Assembly: GCA_902634455.1 (NCBI GenBank)
Contig: CACPKQ010000007.1
Span: 1 to 60,124 of the forward strand
DNA: 60,124 nucleotides
DNA from: an uncultured Pelagibacteraceae bacterium
Lineage (GTDB): Bacteria > Pseudomonadota > Alphaproteobacteria > Pelagibacterales > Pelagibacteraceae
Direction: 5' to 3'
In this document: in pieces, positions 1 through 7,086 of the stretch
How the letters are laid out: every line of letters begins with the position of its first letter
Numbering within the stretch: the first letter of the stretch is position 1
Translations under genes and position numbers: made by a program
The notes under the pieces: generated by a model
What the model saw: only the letters and a program-made list of their open reading frames with translations
Database searches by the model: none
What the model was told of the DNA's origin: nothing

Positions 1-1032
1 ATTAAGATTTAATTTAAAAGTTAATCTAATAAAAATTATGGATATAAAGGCTATAAGAAGAAATAAATATTTGTTATTAAATAACAGGTAGGATATTTTG
101 AAAAAAATACCACCTCCCGTATAGTCAAATGAGTAATTGAAAAAAAATGTTAAAAAAATAAATACAAATAAAGATTTTAAAACATAATCTTTTTTAAAAT
201 TTTTAAGAAAAAATTTAATAAAAACATTATTAATAATAAATGGAATAGAATAAAAAAATATTAATGATGAAATAATTAGTATTTTATTTGCATAATTAAA
301 TCTAACTATTTCAGAGTTATGTATAGCCCATGTATTATAAATAAAATTTACATCCAAAACAAATAGGTAGTAGAGCATTGGTAGAGCAAGAAAAAAATTA
401 AGTGTAATTATTAAAAATAATTTTTTAGATACTTTATAAAAAGTTAAGTAATTGTAGAAAAAAAAGATAAAAAAAACTGAAAAATTTGGACTAAAATACG
501 AAGAAATAATTAAAAAAATGTTGCTGCACAAACAATTATTAAATTTTTTATTTTTTTTAAATTTTAAAAAGAAAAAAACAGAAATTATAAAAAATAATAG
601 GCCTAAAATTCTACTATCTGGCCATATAGCAAGCGATCTCATTACTGGTGAAATAAAAAATACAGTGGAAATTAAAAAAAGAATGTTATTATTTGTTTCT
701 GGAAATTTTAATTTTATGCACTTATAAGAAAAAAAAATTAATAATGGCAATATATTTAAATGTATTAACCTTATGAAATCTATTTCTAGACCTAAATTAT
801 ATAATAAAGTAATAATTATTAATATAAGTGGAGAATGTCTATCTTGAGTTTTATCGTAATTAAGTAAAGTGTTTAAAAAATCTGACTTAAAATTCTCTAT
901 TAATGTCATTCTCATTTTAAAATCATTGATTGCACCACCTGTGCTATCTTCACCTAAATAAAAACTTATTAATAAAGATAAATAAAGTATTAAAAAAAAG
1001 AATGTTTTGTTTGAGTTATTTGATATTAACAT
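1..1032 (-). CDS. Polytopic membrane protein, glycosyltransferase family 39-like (partial, C-terminus off window)
   Basis: An open frame runs on the minus strand from ATG at 1032 to base 1 without a stop (344 codons), so the C-terminal end is outside the window. An in-frame stop lies eight codons upstream of the ATG. The product is almost entirely hydrophobic segments rich in Phe, Ile and Leu separated by short Lys-rich loops, which predicts many membrane spans. After the first span, residues about 60-70 read KTQDRHSPLILIIITLLYN, resembling the D-R-x-x-P-x loop of dolichyl- or undecaprenyl-phosphate sugar glycosyltransferases (GT39/PMT/ArnT type); IWPDSRILG follows near residue 140. The coding call is sound; the glycosyltransferase assignment is inference from that loop and from the neighbouring sugar epimerase. 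It could be another polysaccharide membrane enzyme. It faces away from the epimerase gene. Confidence 0.7.
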   Translation of the reverse strand, partial: MLISNNSNKTFFFLILYLSLLISFYLGEDSTGGAINDFKMRMTLIENFKSDFLNTLLNYDKTQDRHSPLILIIITLLYNLGLEIDFIRLIHLNILPLLIFFSYKCIKLKFPETNNNILFLISTVFFISPVMRSLAIWPDSRILGLLFFIISVFFFLKFKKNKKFNNCLCSNIFLIISSYFSPNFSVFFIFFFYNYLTFYKVSKKLFLIITLNFFLALPMLYYLFVLDVNFIYNTWAIHNSEIVRFNYANKILIISSLIFFYSIPFIINNVFIKFFLKNFKKDYVLKSLFVFIFLTFFFNYSFDYTGGGIFFKISYLLFNNKYLFLLIAFISIIFIRLTFKLNLN

Positions 1033-1202
1033 ATATTTTTTAACAATTAGTTTTATTACGAAAATATAAATATGAAGTCAAAAAATTTTTTACTCAATCA
1101 TTCACATGTTTACAAGTAATATTTTTTTGTATAAACCACATTCTTATGATCAAGAAATTTTTTAGTTTAAATATAGGAAATTGTTAGGTGATATAAGTTT
1201 TA

Positions 1203-2099
1203 GTGAAAAAAATTATTATTGTTACAGGCGGAGCTGGATTTGTTGGATCTAACCTAATTAATTTCCTTTTAAAAAAAACAAAATTAAGAATAGTTAGTAT
1301 AGATAATTATTCTTCTGGAAATAGAAAAAATCATTGCAAAAATAAAAGAGTAAAATACATTAATGGACAAACAAAAAATATTTCAAAATTATTAAAAAAA
1401 GAGATCAATAAAATCCACTCTTTATTTCATTTCGGTGAGTTTTCTAGAATTTATCAGAGCTTCTTAAATATGAATAAATGTATAAATTCCAATTCTATTG
1501 GCACAAATGCAGTAATAAATTTTTGTCTAGAAAATAAAATTAAATTAATTTATTCAGCAACATCAGCAAGTCTTGGAAATAGTGGCAAGGATAAGAATTT
1601 GTCTCCATATTCATTTACAAAGGCAAAAAATTTAGAATTTTTAGAAAATTTAAAAAAATGGTTTAAATTTAAATATGAAATAATTTATTTTTATAATGTT
1701 TATGGTCCTGGTCAAATTTCTACTGGAAATATGGCTACTGTGATTGGTATATTCGAAGATCACTACAAGAAAAATAAACCTTTGCCAGTTGTTAGTCCAG
1801 GAGCTCAATCAAGAAGATTTACGCATATTTCAGATACTATTAGAGTTTGTTATTTGGCATGGAAAAAAAATAAGTGTAGGCACTATAGTGTAACTAACCG
1901 AAAAGCTTATTCAATTATCGAAGCAGCAAAGTTGTTTAATTCAAAGATAAAATTTATCCCTGCGAGGCAAGGTGAAAGATATGCTTCTGCACTAACTACT
2001 ATGAATTTGTCTAATAAGGTTTTTAGAGTTTATGGTAGAATTAATCTTAAAGATTATGTAAATAATTTCATTAATGCGAGAAAAAAAACACATAATTGA
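1203..2099 (+). CDS. NAD-dependent sugar-nucleotide epimerase/dehydratase (extended SDR family)
   Basis: A 298-residue extended short-chain dehydrogenase/reductase that probably interconverts a nucleotide sugar (UDP-glucose 4-epimerase-like) for surface polysaccharide. The N-terminus holds the Rossmann motif TGGAGFVGSNL (GxxGxxG); the catalytic pair is Y-S-F-T-K (YxxxK) near residues 139-143, preceded by the serine-rich stretch YSATSASLG; FYNVYGPGQ and QSRRFTHISDT are typical substrate-domain motifs. The start is GTG at 1203, with a weak AGGTGA 13-18 bases upstream. At about 300 residues it is somewhat shorter than GalE. It lies next to the 5S gene at the presumed edge of a hypervariable cell-surface region. 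The exact sugar substrate cannot be told from sequence. Confidence 0.85.
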   Translation: MKKIIIVTGGAGFVGSNLINFLLKKTKLRIVSIDNYSSGNRKNHCKNKRVKYINGQTKNISKLLKKEINKIHSLFHFGEFSRIYQSFLNMNKCINSNSIGTNAVINFCLENKIKLIYSATSASLGNSGKDKNLSPYSFTKAKNLEFLENLKKWFKFKYEIIYFYNVYGPGQISTGNMATVIGIFEDHYKKNKPLPVVSPGAQSRRFTHISDTIRVCYLAWKKNKCRHYSVTNRKAYSIIEAAKLFNSKIKFIPARQGERYASALTTMNLSNKVFRVYGRINLKDYVNNFINARKKTHN

Positions 2100-2102
2100 G
2101 TA

Positions 2103-2130
2103 TTTACAATATTTTTTTTTTATATATAAA
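2103..2130 (+). promoter_or_regulatory. Possible sigma-70 promoter for 5S rRNA
   Basis: TTTACA at 2103-2108 and TATAAA at 2125-2130 are separated by 16 bases. The -10 element ends six bases before the apparent 5S 5' end at about 2136. An own promoter would be expected for a 5S gene not linked to 16S-23S. The surroundings are so AT-rich that chance matches are likely, so this is tentative. Confidence 0.3.
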
Positions 2131-2135
2131 TTTGC

Positions 2136-2252
2136 TGCCTGGTGATTATTGCGAAGGGGTAATACCCGATACCATTCCGAACTCGGAAGTCAAGCCCTTC
2201 TGCGCCGATGGTACTATGTCTTAAGATACGGGAGAGTAGGTCGTTGCCAGGC
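2136..2252 (+). rRNA. rrf: 5S ribosomal RNA
   Basis: About 117 bases with conserved 5S features. The terminal helix pairs TGCCTGG (2136-2142) with CCAGGC (2247-2252). The internal loop and helix III segment CCATTCCGAACTCGGAAGTC is the hallmark 5S stretch, followed by CGCCGATGGTACT and GGGAGAGTAGGTCG. No 16S or 23S gene is near it: upstream is a sugar epimerase gene and downstream, ten bases away, rpmJ. No terminator-like hairpin separates it from rpmJ, so co-transcription is likely. The exact mature ends may differ by a base or two. Confidence 0.95.
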
Positions 2253-2262
2253 TTTACAATTT

Positions 2263-2388
2263 ATGAAAATAGCAAGTTCATTAAAATCATTGAAAAAAAG
2301 AGATCTTAACTCTAAGCTTGTAAGAAGAAGGGGTAGAGTTTATATAATTAATAAAAAAAATCCTAAATTTAAAGCAAGACAGAAATAA
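2263..2388 (+). CDS. rpmJ: 50S ribosomal protein L36, cysteine-free form
   Basis: A 41-residue, very basic protein, [14 protein letters not shown] at the N-terminus and [21 protein letters not shown]-like at the C-terminus, matching the L36 type with the RRRGRVYVINK motif (also called YkgO or C-minus). It has no cysteines, so it cannot bind the zinc ion of C-plus L36. The ATG at 2263 sits ten bases after the 5S 3' end with no clear Shine-Dalgarno. An upstream in-frame codon inside the 5S gene was rejected because it would translate rRNA. The next gene, pntAA, begins 12 bases after its stop. Confidence 0.92.
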   Translation: MKIASSLKSLKKRDLNSKLVRRRGRVYIINKKNPKFKARQK

Positions 2389-2400
2389 TCTTTGGTTTTT

Positions 2401-3489
2401 ATGATAATTGGCTCAGTATCAGAGAACAAAGATTTAGAGAAAAGAATTTCAATAACCCCAGAAATAGCAAAAAAATATATAAATTTAGGATTTGAACTTC
2501 AATTAAGCGAAAGTTATGGACAACACCTAGGGTTTGAACAAAAAGAATACAAAGAAGCTGGAACCAAATTTCTTAGCGAGGAGACAAAAATAATAAAAAA
2601 TGCCGATATTATTATTCAAATGGGTTTGTTAGATGGGGATAAAACTTCTCTTTTAAAAGCTAACCAAACTTTTATTGCTATTTTAAATCCATATGAAAAT
2701 AAAAATAAGCTTGATCTATTAGTAAAAAAAAAAATTAACCTATTTTCTTTAGAATTATTACCCAGAATTACTAGGGCACAATCTATGGATGTGCTTTCTT
2801 CGCAGGCAAACTTAGCTGGGTATAAGGCTGTAGTAGAGTCATTTTCAACTTTTGAAAAAGCTATACCAATGATGATGACAGCTGCAGGGACTATTTCTGC
2901 TGCAAAAGTTTTAGTTGTGGGTGCCGGTGTTGCAGGCTTACAAGCTATAGCTACTGCGAAAAGAATGGGAGCAATTGTTTTTGCAACAGACGTAAGGATA
3001 GCTTCAAAGGAACAAGTGGAAAGTCTAGGTGGAAAATTTTTGACCGTAGAAGGCGCTGAAAATTTAGAAACAAAAGGTGGATATGCAAAAGAAGCATCTG
3101 AGGAATTTAAAAAAAAACAAGAAGAATTATTAAGCGAGACACTTAAAAAAATTGATATTGTAATTTGTACAGCTTTGATACCAGGAAAAAAAGCTCCATT
3201 AATTATTAAAGAAAATATGTTAAAAAATATGAAACCAGGATCAGTAATTTATGATTTGGCAGCTGTTCAAGGAGGAAATGTAGCATTTACCGAGGTAGAT
3301 AAAATTATTGATAAAAATGGAGTGAAAATAATGGGTGCAAGAAACATTTTAAATAAATTACCCATCTCATCTTCTAATCTTTATGCAAAAAATGTATTTA
3401 ATTTTGTTTCAAATTTATATGATAAAGAGAATAAAAAAATTAATATTAATTTAGATGATGAAATTATTGCCAAAACAATAATAAAGTAA
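2401..3489 (+). CDS. pntAA: NAD(P) transhydrogenase alpha subunit, part 1 (NAD-binding domain)
   Basis: Soluble domain I of the proton-translocating transhydrogenase, which moves hydride from NADH to NADP+ at the expense of the proton gradient. The 362-residue product starts like alanine dehydrogenase/PntA (RISITPEIAKKY) and carries the NAD-binding motif VLVVGAGVAGLQA near residue 170, then ATDVR and the C-terminal GARNILNKLPISSSNLYAKN. I chose ATG at 2401; a TTG nine bases earlier is in frame but gives an atypical extension. PntAA, PntAB and PntB are separate genes here, the usual split alphaproteobacterial arrangement, and follow each other within a few bases. Confidence 0.95.
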   Translation: MIIGSVSENKDLEKRISITPEIAKKYINLGFELQLSESYGQHLGFEQKEYKEAGTKFLSEETKIIKNADIIIQMGLLDGDKTSLLKANQTFIAILNPYENKNKLDLLVKKKINLFSLELLPRITRAQSMDVLSSQANLAGYKAVVESFSTFEKAIPMMMTAAGTISAAKVLVVGAGVAGLQAIATAKRMGAIVFATDVRIASKEQVESLGGKFLTVEGAENLETKGGYAKEASEEFKKKQEELLSETLKKIDIVICTALIPGKKAPLIIKENMLKNMKPGSVIYDLAAVQGGNVAFTEVDKIIDKNGVKIMGARNILNKLPISSSNLYAKNVFNFVSNLYDKENKKININLDDEIIAKTIIK

Positions 3490-3493
3490 ATTT

Positions 3494-3805
3494 ATGGAAA
3501 TAGACCCATTTATATTTAGATTTAGTATTTTTATACTTTCTATTTTTATAGGATATTATGTAGTATGGAGTGTTACCCCATCTTTACACACACCCTTAAT
3601 GTCTGTAACAAATGCGATTTCCTCCGTAATAATAGTTGGTGCAATTATAGCTGCACTAGCAGGAAAAAATGAAAATATATTTGATTCAGCAAACATTTTT
3701 GGATTTTTGGCTATAATTTTAGCAGCTATTAATATTTTTGGAGGTTTTTTAGTTACCCAAAGAATGTTGGCTATGTATAAAAAAAAAAATAAAGATAAAA
3801 AATGA
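3494..3805 (+). CDS. pntAB: NAD(P) transhydrogenase alpha subunit, part 2 (membrane domain)
   Basis: A 103-residue membrane protein with three or four predicted spans and a Lys-rich C-terminus, matching the small alpha-2 subunit that supplies part of the proton channel (domain II). The segment TPSLHTPLMSVTNAISSV is a conserved PntA domain II sequence. It starts four bases after pntAA and overlaps pntB by four bases (ATGA), indicating translational coupling within one transcript. Confidence 0.95.
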   Translation: MEIDPFIFRFSIFILSIFIGYYVVWSVTPSLHTPLMSVTNAISSVIIVGAIIAALAGKNENIFDSANIFGFLAIILAAINIFGGFLVTQRMLAMYKKKNKDKK

Positions 3806-5199
3806 TTTCAGCAAATTTATTAGCAGTATTTTATCTTATTTCAGGTGTACTATTTATTTTAGCACTTAGAGGTCTTTCATCACCAGAAACATCAAGACAA
3901 GGAAATTTGTTTGGAATAATTGGAATGGCAATAGCAATTAGTGTTACAATTGCTTCGGTTGGCAACTTTTCAACAGGTTTTTTATATTTATTGATTTTAC
4001 TACTTATTGGAGGATCAATAGGAGCGTTTATTGCTTTTAAAATACCAATGACTGCAATGCCAGAACTTGTAGCTGGCTTTCACAGTTTAGTTGGACTTGC
4101 TGCTGTTTTTGTAGCTATATCAGCCTTTCTAAATCCTGAAATATTTAATTTAGGATCTCCGGGTAGTATTAAAATAGCTAGTTTAATTGAAATGTCTTTA
4201 GGTGCTTCAATAGGAGCAATAACATTTACAGGATCAATTGTAGCTTTTTTAAAATTAAGAGGGATAATGCCAGGTTCCCCAATTACTTTTTTTGGTCAAC
4301 ATTACTTAAATTTGATACTAGGTCTAATTTTAGTTGGTTTAATCTTTTACTTATGCAAAACGCAGATTAATATTTGGTTTTGGATAATAATTATAATTTC
4401 ATTTTTATTAGGTGTTTTATTAATCATTCCAATAGGTGGTGCGGACATGCCAGTTGTAATTTCGATGCTTAATTCTTATTCAGGCTGGGCAGCAGCTGGA
4501 ATTGGTTTTACTTTAGAAAATACAGCATTAATAATTACTGGTGCATTAGTTGGTTCGTCTGGCGCAATATTATCTTATATTATGTGTAAAGGAATGAACC
4601 GTTCATTTTTTAATGTTATACTTGGTGGTTGGGGAGCAACAGATCAATCATTTTCAAATAAATCTCAAGAACAAAAACCTGTAAAAAGTGGAAATGCTGA
4701 TGACGCAGCATTTTTAATGAAAAATGCATCTTCAGTAATAATAGTTCCAGGTTATGGAATGGCAGTTGCGCAAGCTCAACATGCATTAAGAGAGATGGTA
4801 GATGCTTTAAAAAAAAATGGAGTAAAAGTAACTTATGCTATTCATCCTGTGGCAGGCAGAATGCCAGGTCATATGAATGTGTTATTAGCAGAAGCTAATG
4901 TTCCTTATGATGAAGTTTTTGAATTAGAGGAAATTAATAATGACTTTGCTAATTGCGATGTTGCCTATGTCATAGGAGCAAACGATGTAACTAACCCCGT
5001 TGCAAAAAGTGACCCTCAAAGCCCAATTTATGGCATGCCAATTTTAGATGTAGAAAAATCTAAATCTGTACTTTTTGTAAAAAGAAGTTTATCACCAGGA
5101 TATGCCGGCATTGATAATGATTTGTTTTATAGAGATAATACTTTGATGCTTTTTTCAGATGCAAAAAAAATGACTGAAGATATTATAAAAAGCTTGTAA
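3802..5199 (+). CDS. pntB: NAD(P) transhydrogenase beta subunit
   Basis: A 465-residue inner-membrane protein forming the rest of the proton channel and the NADP(H)-binding domain III. About nine hydrophobic spans fill residues 1-265, including GGADMPVVISMLNSYSGWAA. The soluble C-terminal domain begins near residue 310 with VIIVPGYGMAVAQAQH and contains VAGRMPGHMNVLLAEA and GANDVTNPVA near 391, all conserved NADP-binding elements. Length is normal for PntB. It overlaps pntAB by ATGA and is followed three bases later by the transaldolase gene. In a minimal aerobic genome it is a likely NADPH source. Confidence 0.96.
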   Translation: MISANLLAVFYLISGVLFILALRGLSSPETSRQGNLFGIIGMAIAISVTIASVGNFSTGFLYLLILLLIGGSIGAFIAFKIPMTAMPELVAGFHSLVGLAAVFVAISAFLNPEIFNLGSPGSIKIASLIEMSLGASIGAITFTGSIVAFLKLRGIMPGSPITFFGQHYLNLILGLILVGLIFYLCKTQINIWFWIIIIISFLLGVLLIIPIGGADMPVVISMLNSYSGWAAAGIGFTLENTALIITGALVGSSGAILSYIMCKGMNRSFFNVILGGWGATDQSFSNKSQEQKPVKSGNADDAAFLMKNASSVIIVPGYGMAVAQAQHALREMVDALKKNGVKVTYAIHPVAGRMPGHMNVLLAEANVPYDEVFELEEINNDFANCDVAYVIGANDVTNPVAKSDPQSPIYGMPILDVEKSKSVLFVKRSLSPGYAGIDNDLFYRDNTLMLFSDAKKMTEDIIKSL

Positions 5200-5202
5200 T
5201 TT

Positions 5203-5895
5203 ATGACCAAAATATTTTGCGATATTGCAGATATAAATTTAATAAAAAAATTTAATAAAAAAAATATAGTTAAAGGGTTCACGACCAATCCAAGTTTAAT
5301 GAGAAAAGCTGGAGCTAAAGATTATTCAAAATATTGCAAAAATATCTTAAAGATAACAAAAAAACCGATATCATTTGAAGTATTTGCAGATGATAATAAA
5401 AATATCATCAAACAAGCCTTAAAAATTAAAGAATGGGGAAAACAGATATATGTGAAAGTACCTGTAACAAATTCAAAAGGGATTTTTTTAGGTAAAGCTA
5501 TAAGCTATCTCAGCAAAAAAAATATTAAACTAAATATTACTGCCGTTTATACATCTAAACAAACAGCTAAAATTTTAAAAAAAATAAATAAAAAAACAAA
5601 AGTCATAATATCTATTTTTGCAGGTAGAATGGCTGACAAAGGAAAGGATCCAGTTTCTGAATTTAAAAAAAGTATTATGCTTGCAAAAAAGTATAAAAAT
5701 GTTGAAATTCTTTGGGCAAGTGTAAGAGAACCTTATAATTATCTTCAAGCAAAACAATTAGGGTGTCATATAATAACTATTCCACCAAAAATAATTGAAA
5801 AAATAGAAAATTTTGGAAAGTCATTTAAAGAATTAACAATAGATACTGTTAAAGCTTTTCTTATTGATAGTAGAAAATCTAAATTTAAAATTTAA
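5203..5895 (+). CDS. tal: Transaldolase, small (FSA/TalC-like) family
   Basis: A 230-residue class I aldolase-fold protein. The N-terminus MTKIFCDIADINLIKKF and the block VKGFTTNPSLMRKAG are the transaldolase signature; the Schiff-base lysine is in YVKVPVTNSKG near residue 82, and ISIFAGRMADKGKDP matches the phosphate-binding region. The short form resembles fructose-6-phosphate aldolase/TalC rather than the 320-residue TalB, so either transaldolase or aldolase activity is possible; with tkt in the window, the non-oxidative pentose phosphate pathway is the likelier role. It ends seven bases before the initiator tRNA 3' end on the opposite strand. Confidence 0.88.
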   Translation: MTKIFCDIADINLIKKFNKKNIVKGFTTNPSLMRKAGAKDYSKYCKNILKITKKPISFEVFADDNKNIIKQALKIKEWGKQIYVKVPVTNSKGIFLGKAISYLSKKNIKLNITAVYTSKQTAKILKKINKKTKVIISIFAGRMADKGKDPVSEFKKSIMLAKKYKNVEILWASVREPYNYLQAKQLGCHIITIPPKIIEKIENFGKSFKELTIDTVKAFLIDSRKSKFKI

Positions 5896-5901
5896 ATATT
5901 T

Positions 5902-5978
5902 TGGTTGCGGGGGACGGATTTGAACCGCCGACCTCAAGGTTATGAGCCTTGCGAGCTACCAGACTGCTCCACCCCGCG
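5902..5978 (-). tRNA. Initiator tRNA-fMet (CAT)
   Basis: A 77-base cloverleaf on the minus strand with encoded CCA at 5902-5904 and anticodon CAT in the loop CTCATAA. It is the initiator: the first acceptor base is C facing A at 72 (a C1xA72 mismatch), and the D-stem has A11:T24. Acceptor CGCGGGG pairs with CCCCGCA. The anticodon stem reads CAAGG...CCTTG, so the three initiator G:C pairs at 29-31/39-41 are A:U, G:C, G:C instead of the canonical GGG/CCC. It lies five bases downstream of rpsU on the same strand and probably matures from the same transcript. Confidence 0.97.
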
Positions 5979-5983
5979 GTAAT

Positions 5984-6178
5984 TTAAATTCTATTTTTAA
6001 GTTTGTTTAACTTTTTAACTCTTTTTATATTTTCTTGAAGGATTCTTTTTTTTTTTTCTGATGGTTTTTCATAATTATTTTTTAATTTTATTACTTTGAA
6101 GAAACCATCTCTCTGAAGCTTTTTTTTCAAAATCCTCAGAGCTTGCTCTACGTTATTATCTTTAACTTCTATTTTAAT
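5984..6178 (-). CDS. rpsU: 30S ribosomal protein S21, probable ATT start
   Basis: A small basic protein of 64 residues with the alphaproteobacterial S21 pattern: KIEVKDNNVEQALRILKKK, then LQRDGFFKVIKL and YEKPSEKKKR. S21 helps the 30S subunit recognise the Shine-Dalgarno region. There is no in-frame ATG. The family normally begins M-[Q/K]-V-x-V-R-D-N-N, which places the start at the ATT at 6178 (I-K-I-E-V-K-D-N-N). That ATT is preceded by GGAGG with a five-base spacer. The only ordinary alternative, TTG at 6190, overlaps the GGAGG itself and adds four atypical residues. The product is certain; the start codon is inference. It is followed five bases later by initiator tRNA. Confidence 0.9.
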   Translation of the reverse strand: MKIEVKDNNVEQALRILKKKLQRDGFFKVIKLKNNYEKPSEKKKRILQENIKRVKKLNKLKNRI

Positions 6179-6183
6179 AAAAA

Positions 6184-6188
6184 CCTCC
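6184..6188 (-). promoter_or_regulatory. Strong Shine-Dalgarno deciding the rpsU start
   Basis: GGAGG on the minus strand (CCTCC at 6184-6188 on the plus strand), with TTTTT between it and the ATT at 6178. Most genes in the window have a weaker Shine-Dalgarno or none, so this perfect five-base match is conspicuous. The upstream ACCT could pair with AGGT of the site in a four-pair hairpin, too short to claim regulation. Confidence 0.7.
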
Positions 6189-6252
6189 AAAAAGGTGACT
6201 AATTAACACTTTAAAAGATTTTTGTCTATTACTATTACTATTCATAATATTT

Positions 6253-6822
6253 TTATAAGTTTGATTTTAATTTTTCTTTCTCTTTATTTTCTCTTTTTAC
6301 CCTTCTGTTAGCTTTTTCAATTGCTTCAGCTAATTCTTTTTGAGTAAAAAGACCCATTGCAACAGGATCTTTAGGATTTAAATTATTAAAATTCCAATAA
6401 CTTTTATTCCTTATCGCTGATACTGAATTTTTTGTAACTCCTACCAATCTTGCTATTTGTGAGTCTTTTAAAATTGAATGTTGTTTTATTAGCCATAATG
6501 CAGAGTCAGGTTTGTCTTGTCTTTTTGATAATGGAACATATTTTTTTATTTTTTTATTATTGTCAGATATCTCAACATCATAATTATTAATTTTTAATAA
6601 TCTGTTTTTATCTTTTGAAGATAATTCGATTTCTTCTCTAGTTAATTGGCCAGAATTAATTGGATTATATCCCACTATGCCTTTAGCAACCTCTCCATCA
6701 GCTATTCCTTGAACTTCAACTTCATGTAAATTGCAAAAATCAGCTATTTGTTTGAATGTTAAAGTGGTATTTTCAACTAACCAAACAGCAGTGGCCATTG
6801 GCATTAAAGGTGCGTTAGGCAT
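6253..6822 (-). CDS. trcR: DUF1013 family cell-cycle transcriptional regulator (TrcR-like)
   Basis: A 189-residue protein of the DUF1013 family, largely restricted to Alphaproteobacteria and named TrcR, a cell-cycle transcriptional regulator. Recognisable blocks are [46 protein letters not shown], and in the C-terminal half the helix-turn-helix-like [19 protein letters not shown], followed by [12 protein letters not shown] chose ATG at 6822, which gives the family start [14 protein letters not shown]; the frame runs 28 codons further upstream, but that stretch is the rpmE gene read in another frame. It overlaps the end of rpmE by eight bases, so the two are likely translationally coupled. The family name rests on memory of the motif set. 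Confidence 0.82.
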   Translation of the reverse strand: MPNAPLMPMATAVWLVENTTLTFKQIADFCNLHEVEVQGIADGEVAKGIVGYNPINSGQLTREEIELSSKDKNRLLKINNYDVEISDNNKKIKKYVPLSKRQDKPDSALWLIKQHSILKDSQIARLVGVTKNSVSAIRNKSYWNFNNLNPKDPVAMGLFTQKELAEAIEKANRRVKRENKEKEKLKSNL

Positions 6823-7051
6823 TACTTTTTTTATCAGATCTAAAATTTTGAAATTTTTTGTTAAACTTGCTAACTCTTCCTTTATCAAGAAGTTTTTGTC
6901 GACCACCCGTCCAAGCAGAATGTGATTTTGGATCTATTTCAAGTTTAAGGACTTCACCTTCCGATCCCCAAGTTGATTTAGTTTCAAATTGGCTACCATC
7001 AGTCATTTCAACTATAATTTTGTGATAGTTTGGGTGAATTTTTTTTTTCAT
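6815..7051 (-). CDS. rpmE: 50S ribosomal protein L31, cysteine-free form
   Basis: A 78-residue L31 with [18 protein letters not shown] at the N-terminus, [16 protein letters not shown] in the middle and [20 protein letters not shown] near the C-terminus. It contains no cysteine, so it lacks the CxxC zinc ribbon of zinc-binding L31, like most alphaproteobacterial homologues. Its stop overlaps the ATG of trcR. The 35-base gap to suhB upstream suggests the same transcript. Confidence 0.95.
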   Translation of the reverse strand: MKKKIHPNYHKIIVEMTDGSQFETKSTWGSEGEVLKLEIDPKSHSAWTGGRQKLLDKGRVSKFNKKFQNFRSDKKSNA

Positions 7052-7086
7052 AGCAGGACTTATAGCAAATGAATTTTTAAAAACAA

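Noticed and set aside
518-727. A 69-codon plus-strand open frame
   Set aside because: It lies antisense to the long minus-strand membrane protein frame that covers 1-1032 and has no recognisable features; an AT-rich shadow.
1109-1135. TTTACA-15-TATAAA as promoter of the epimerase gene
   Set aside because: Spacer of 15 bases is short and such matches are frequent in this AT-rich gap; not strong enough to list.
2149-2262. In-frame N-terminal extension of rpmJ
   Set aside because: This stretch is the 5S rRNA gene; L36 begins at ATG 2263.
5944-6046. Possible elongator tRNA-Met or Ile-CAT instead of initiator
   Set aside because: C1xA72 mismatch, A11:T24 and the loop CTCATAA identify the initiator at 5902-5978; no TilS-type tRNA-Ile features.
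6191-6252. AATAGT triplet repeat between trcR and rpsU as a regulatory repeat or CRISPR fragment
   Set aside because: Three short, imperfect units in AT-rich DNA, with no spacers and no wider recurrence in the window.
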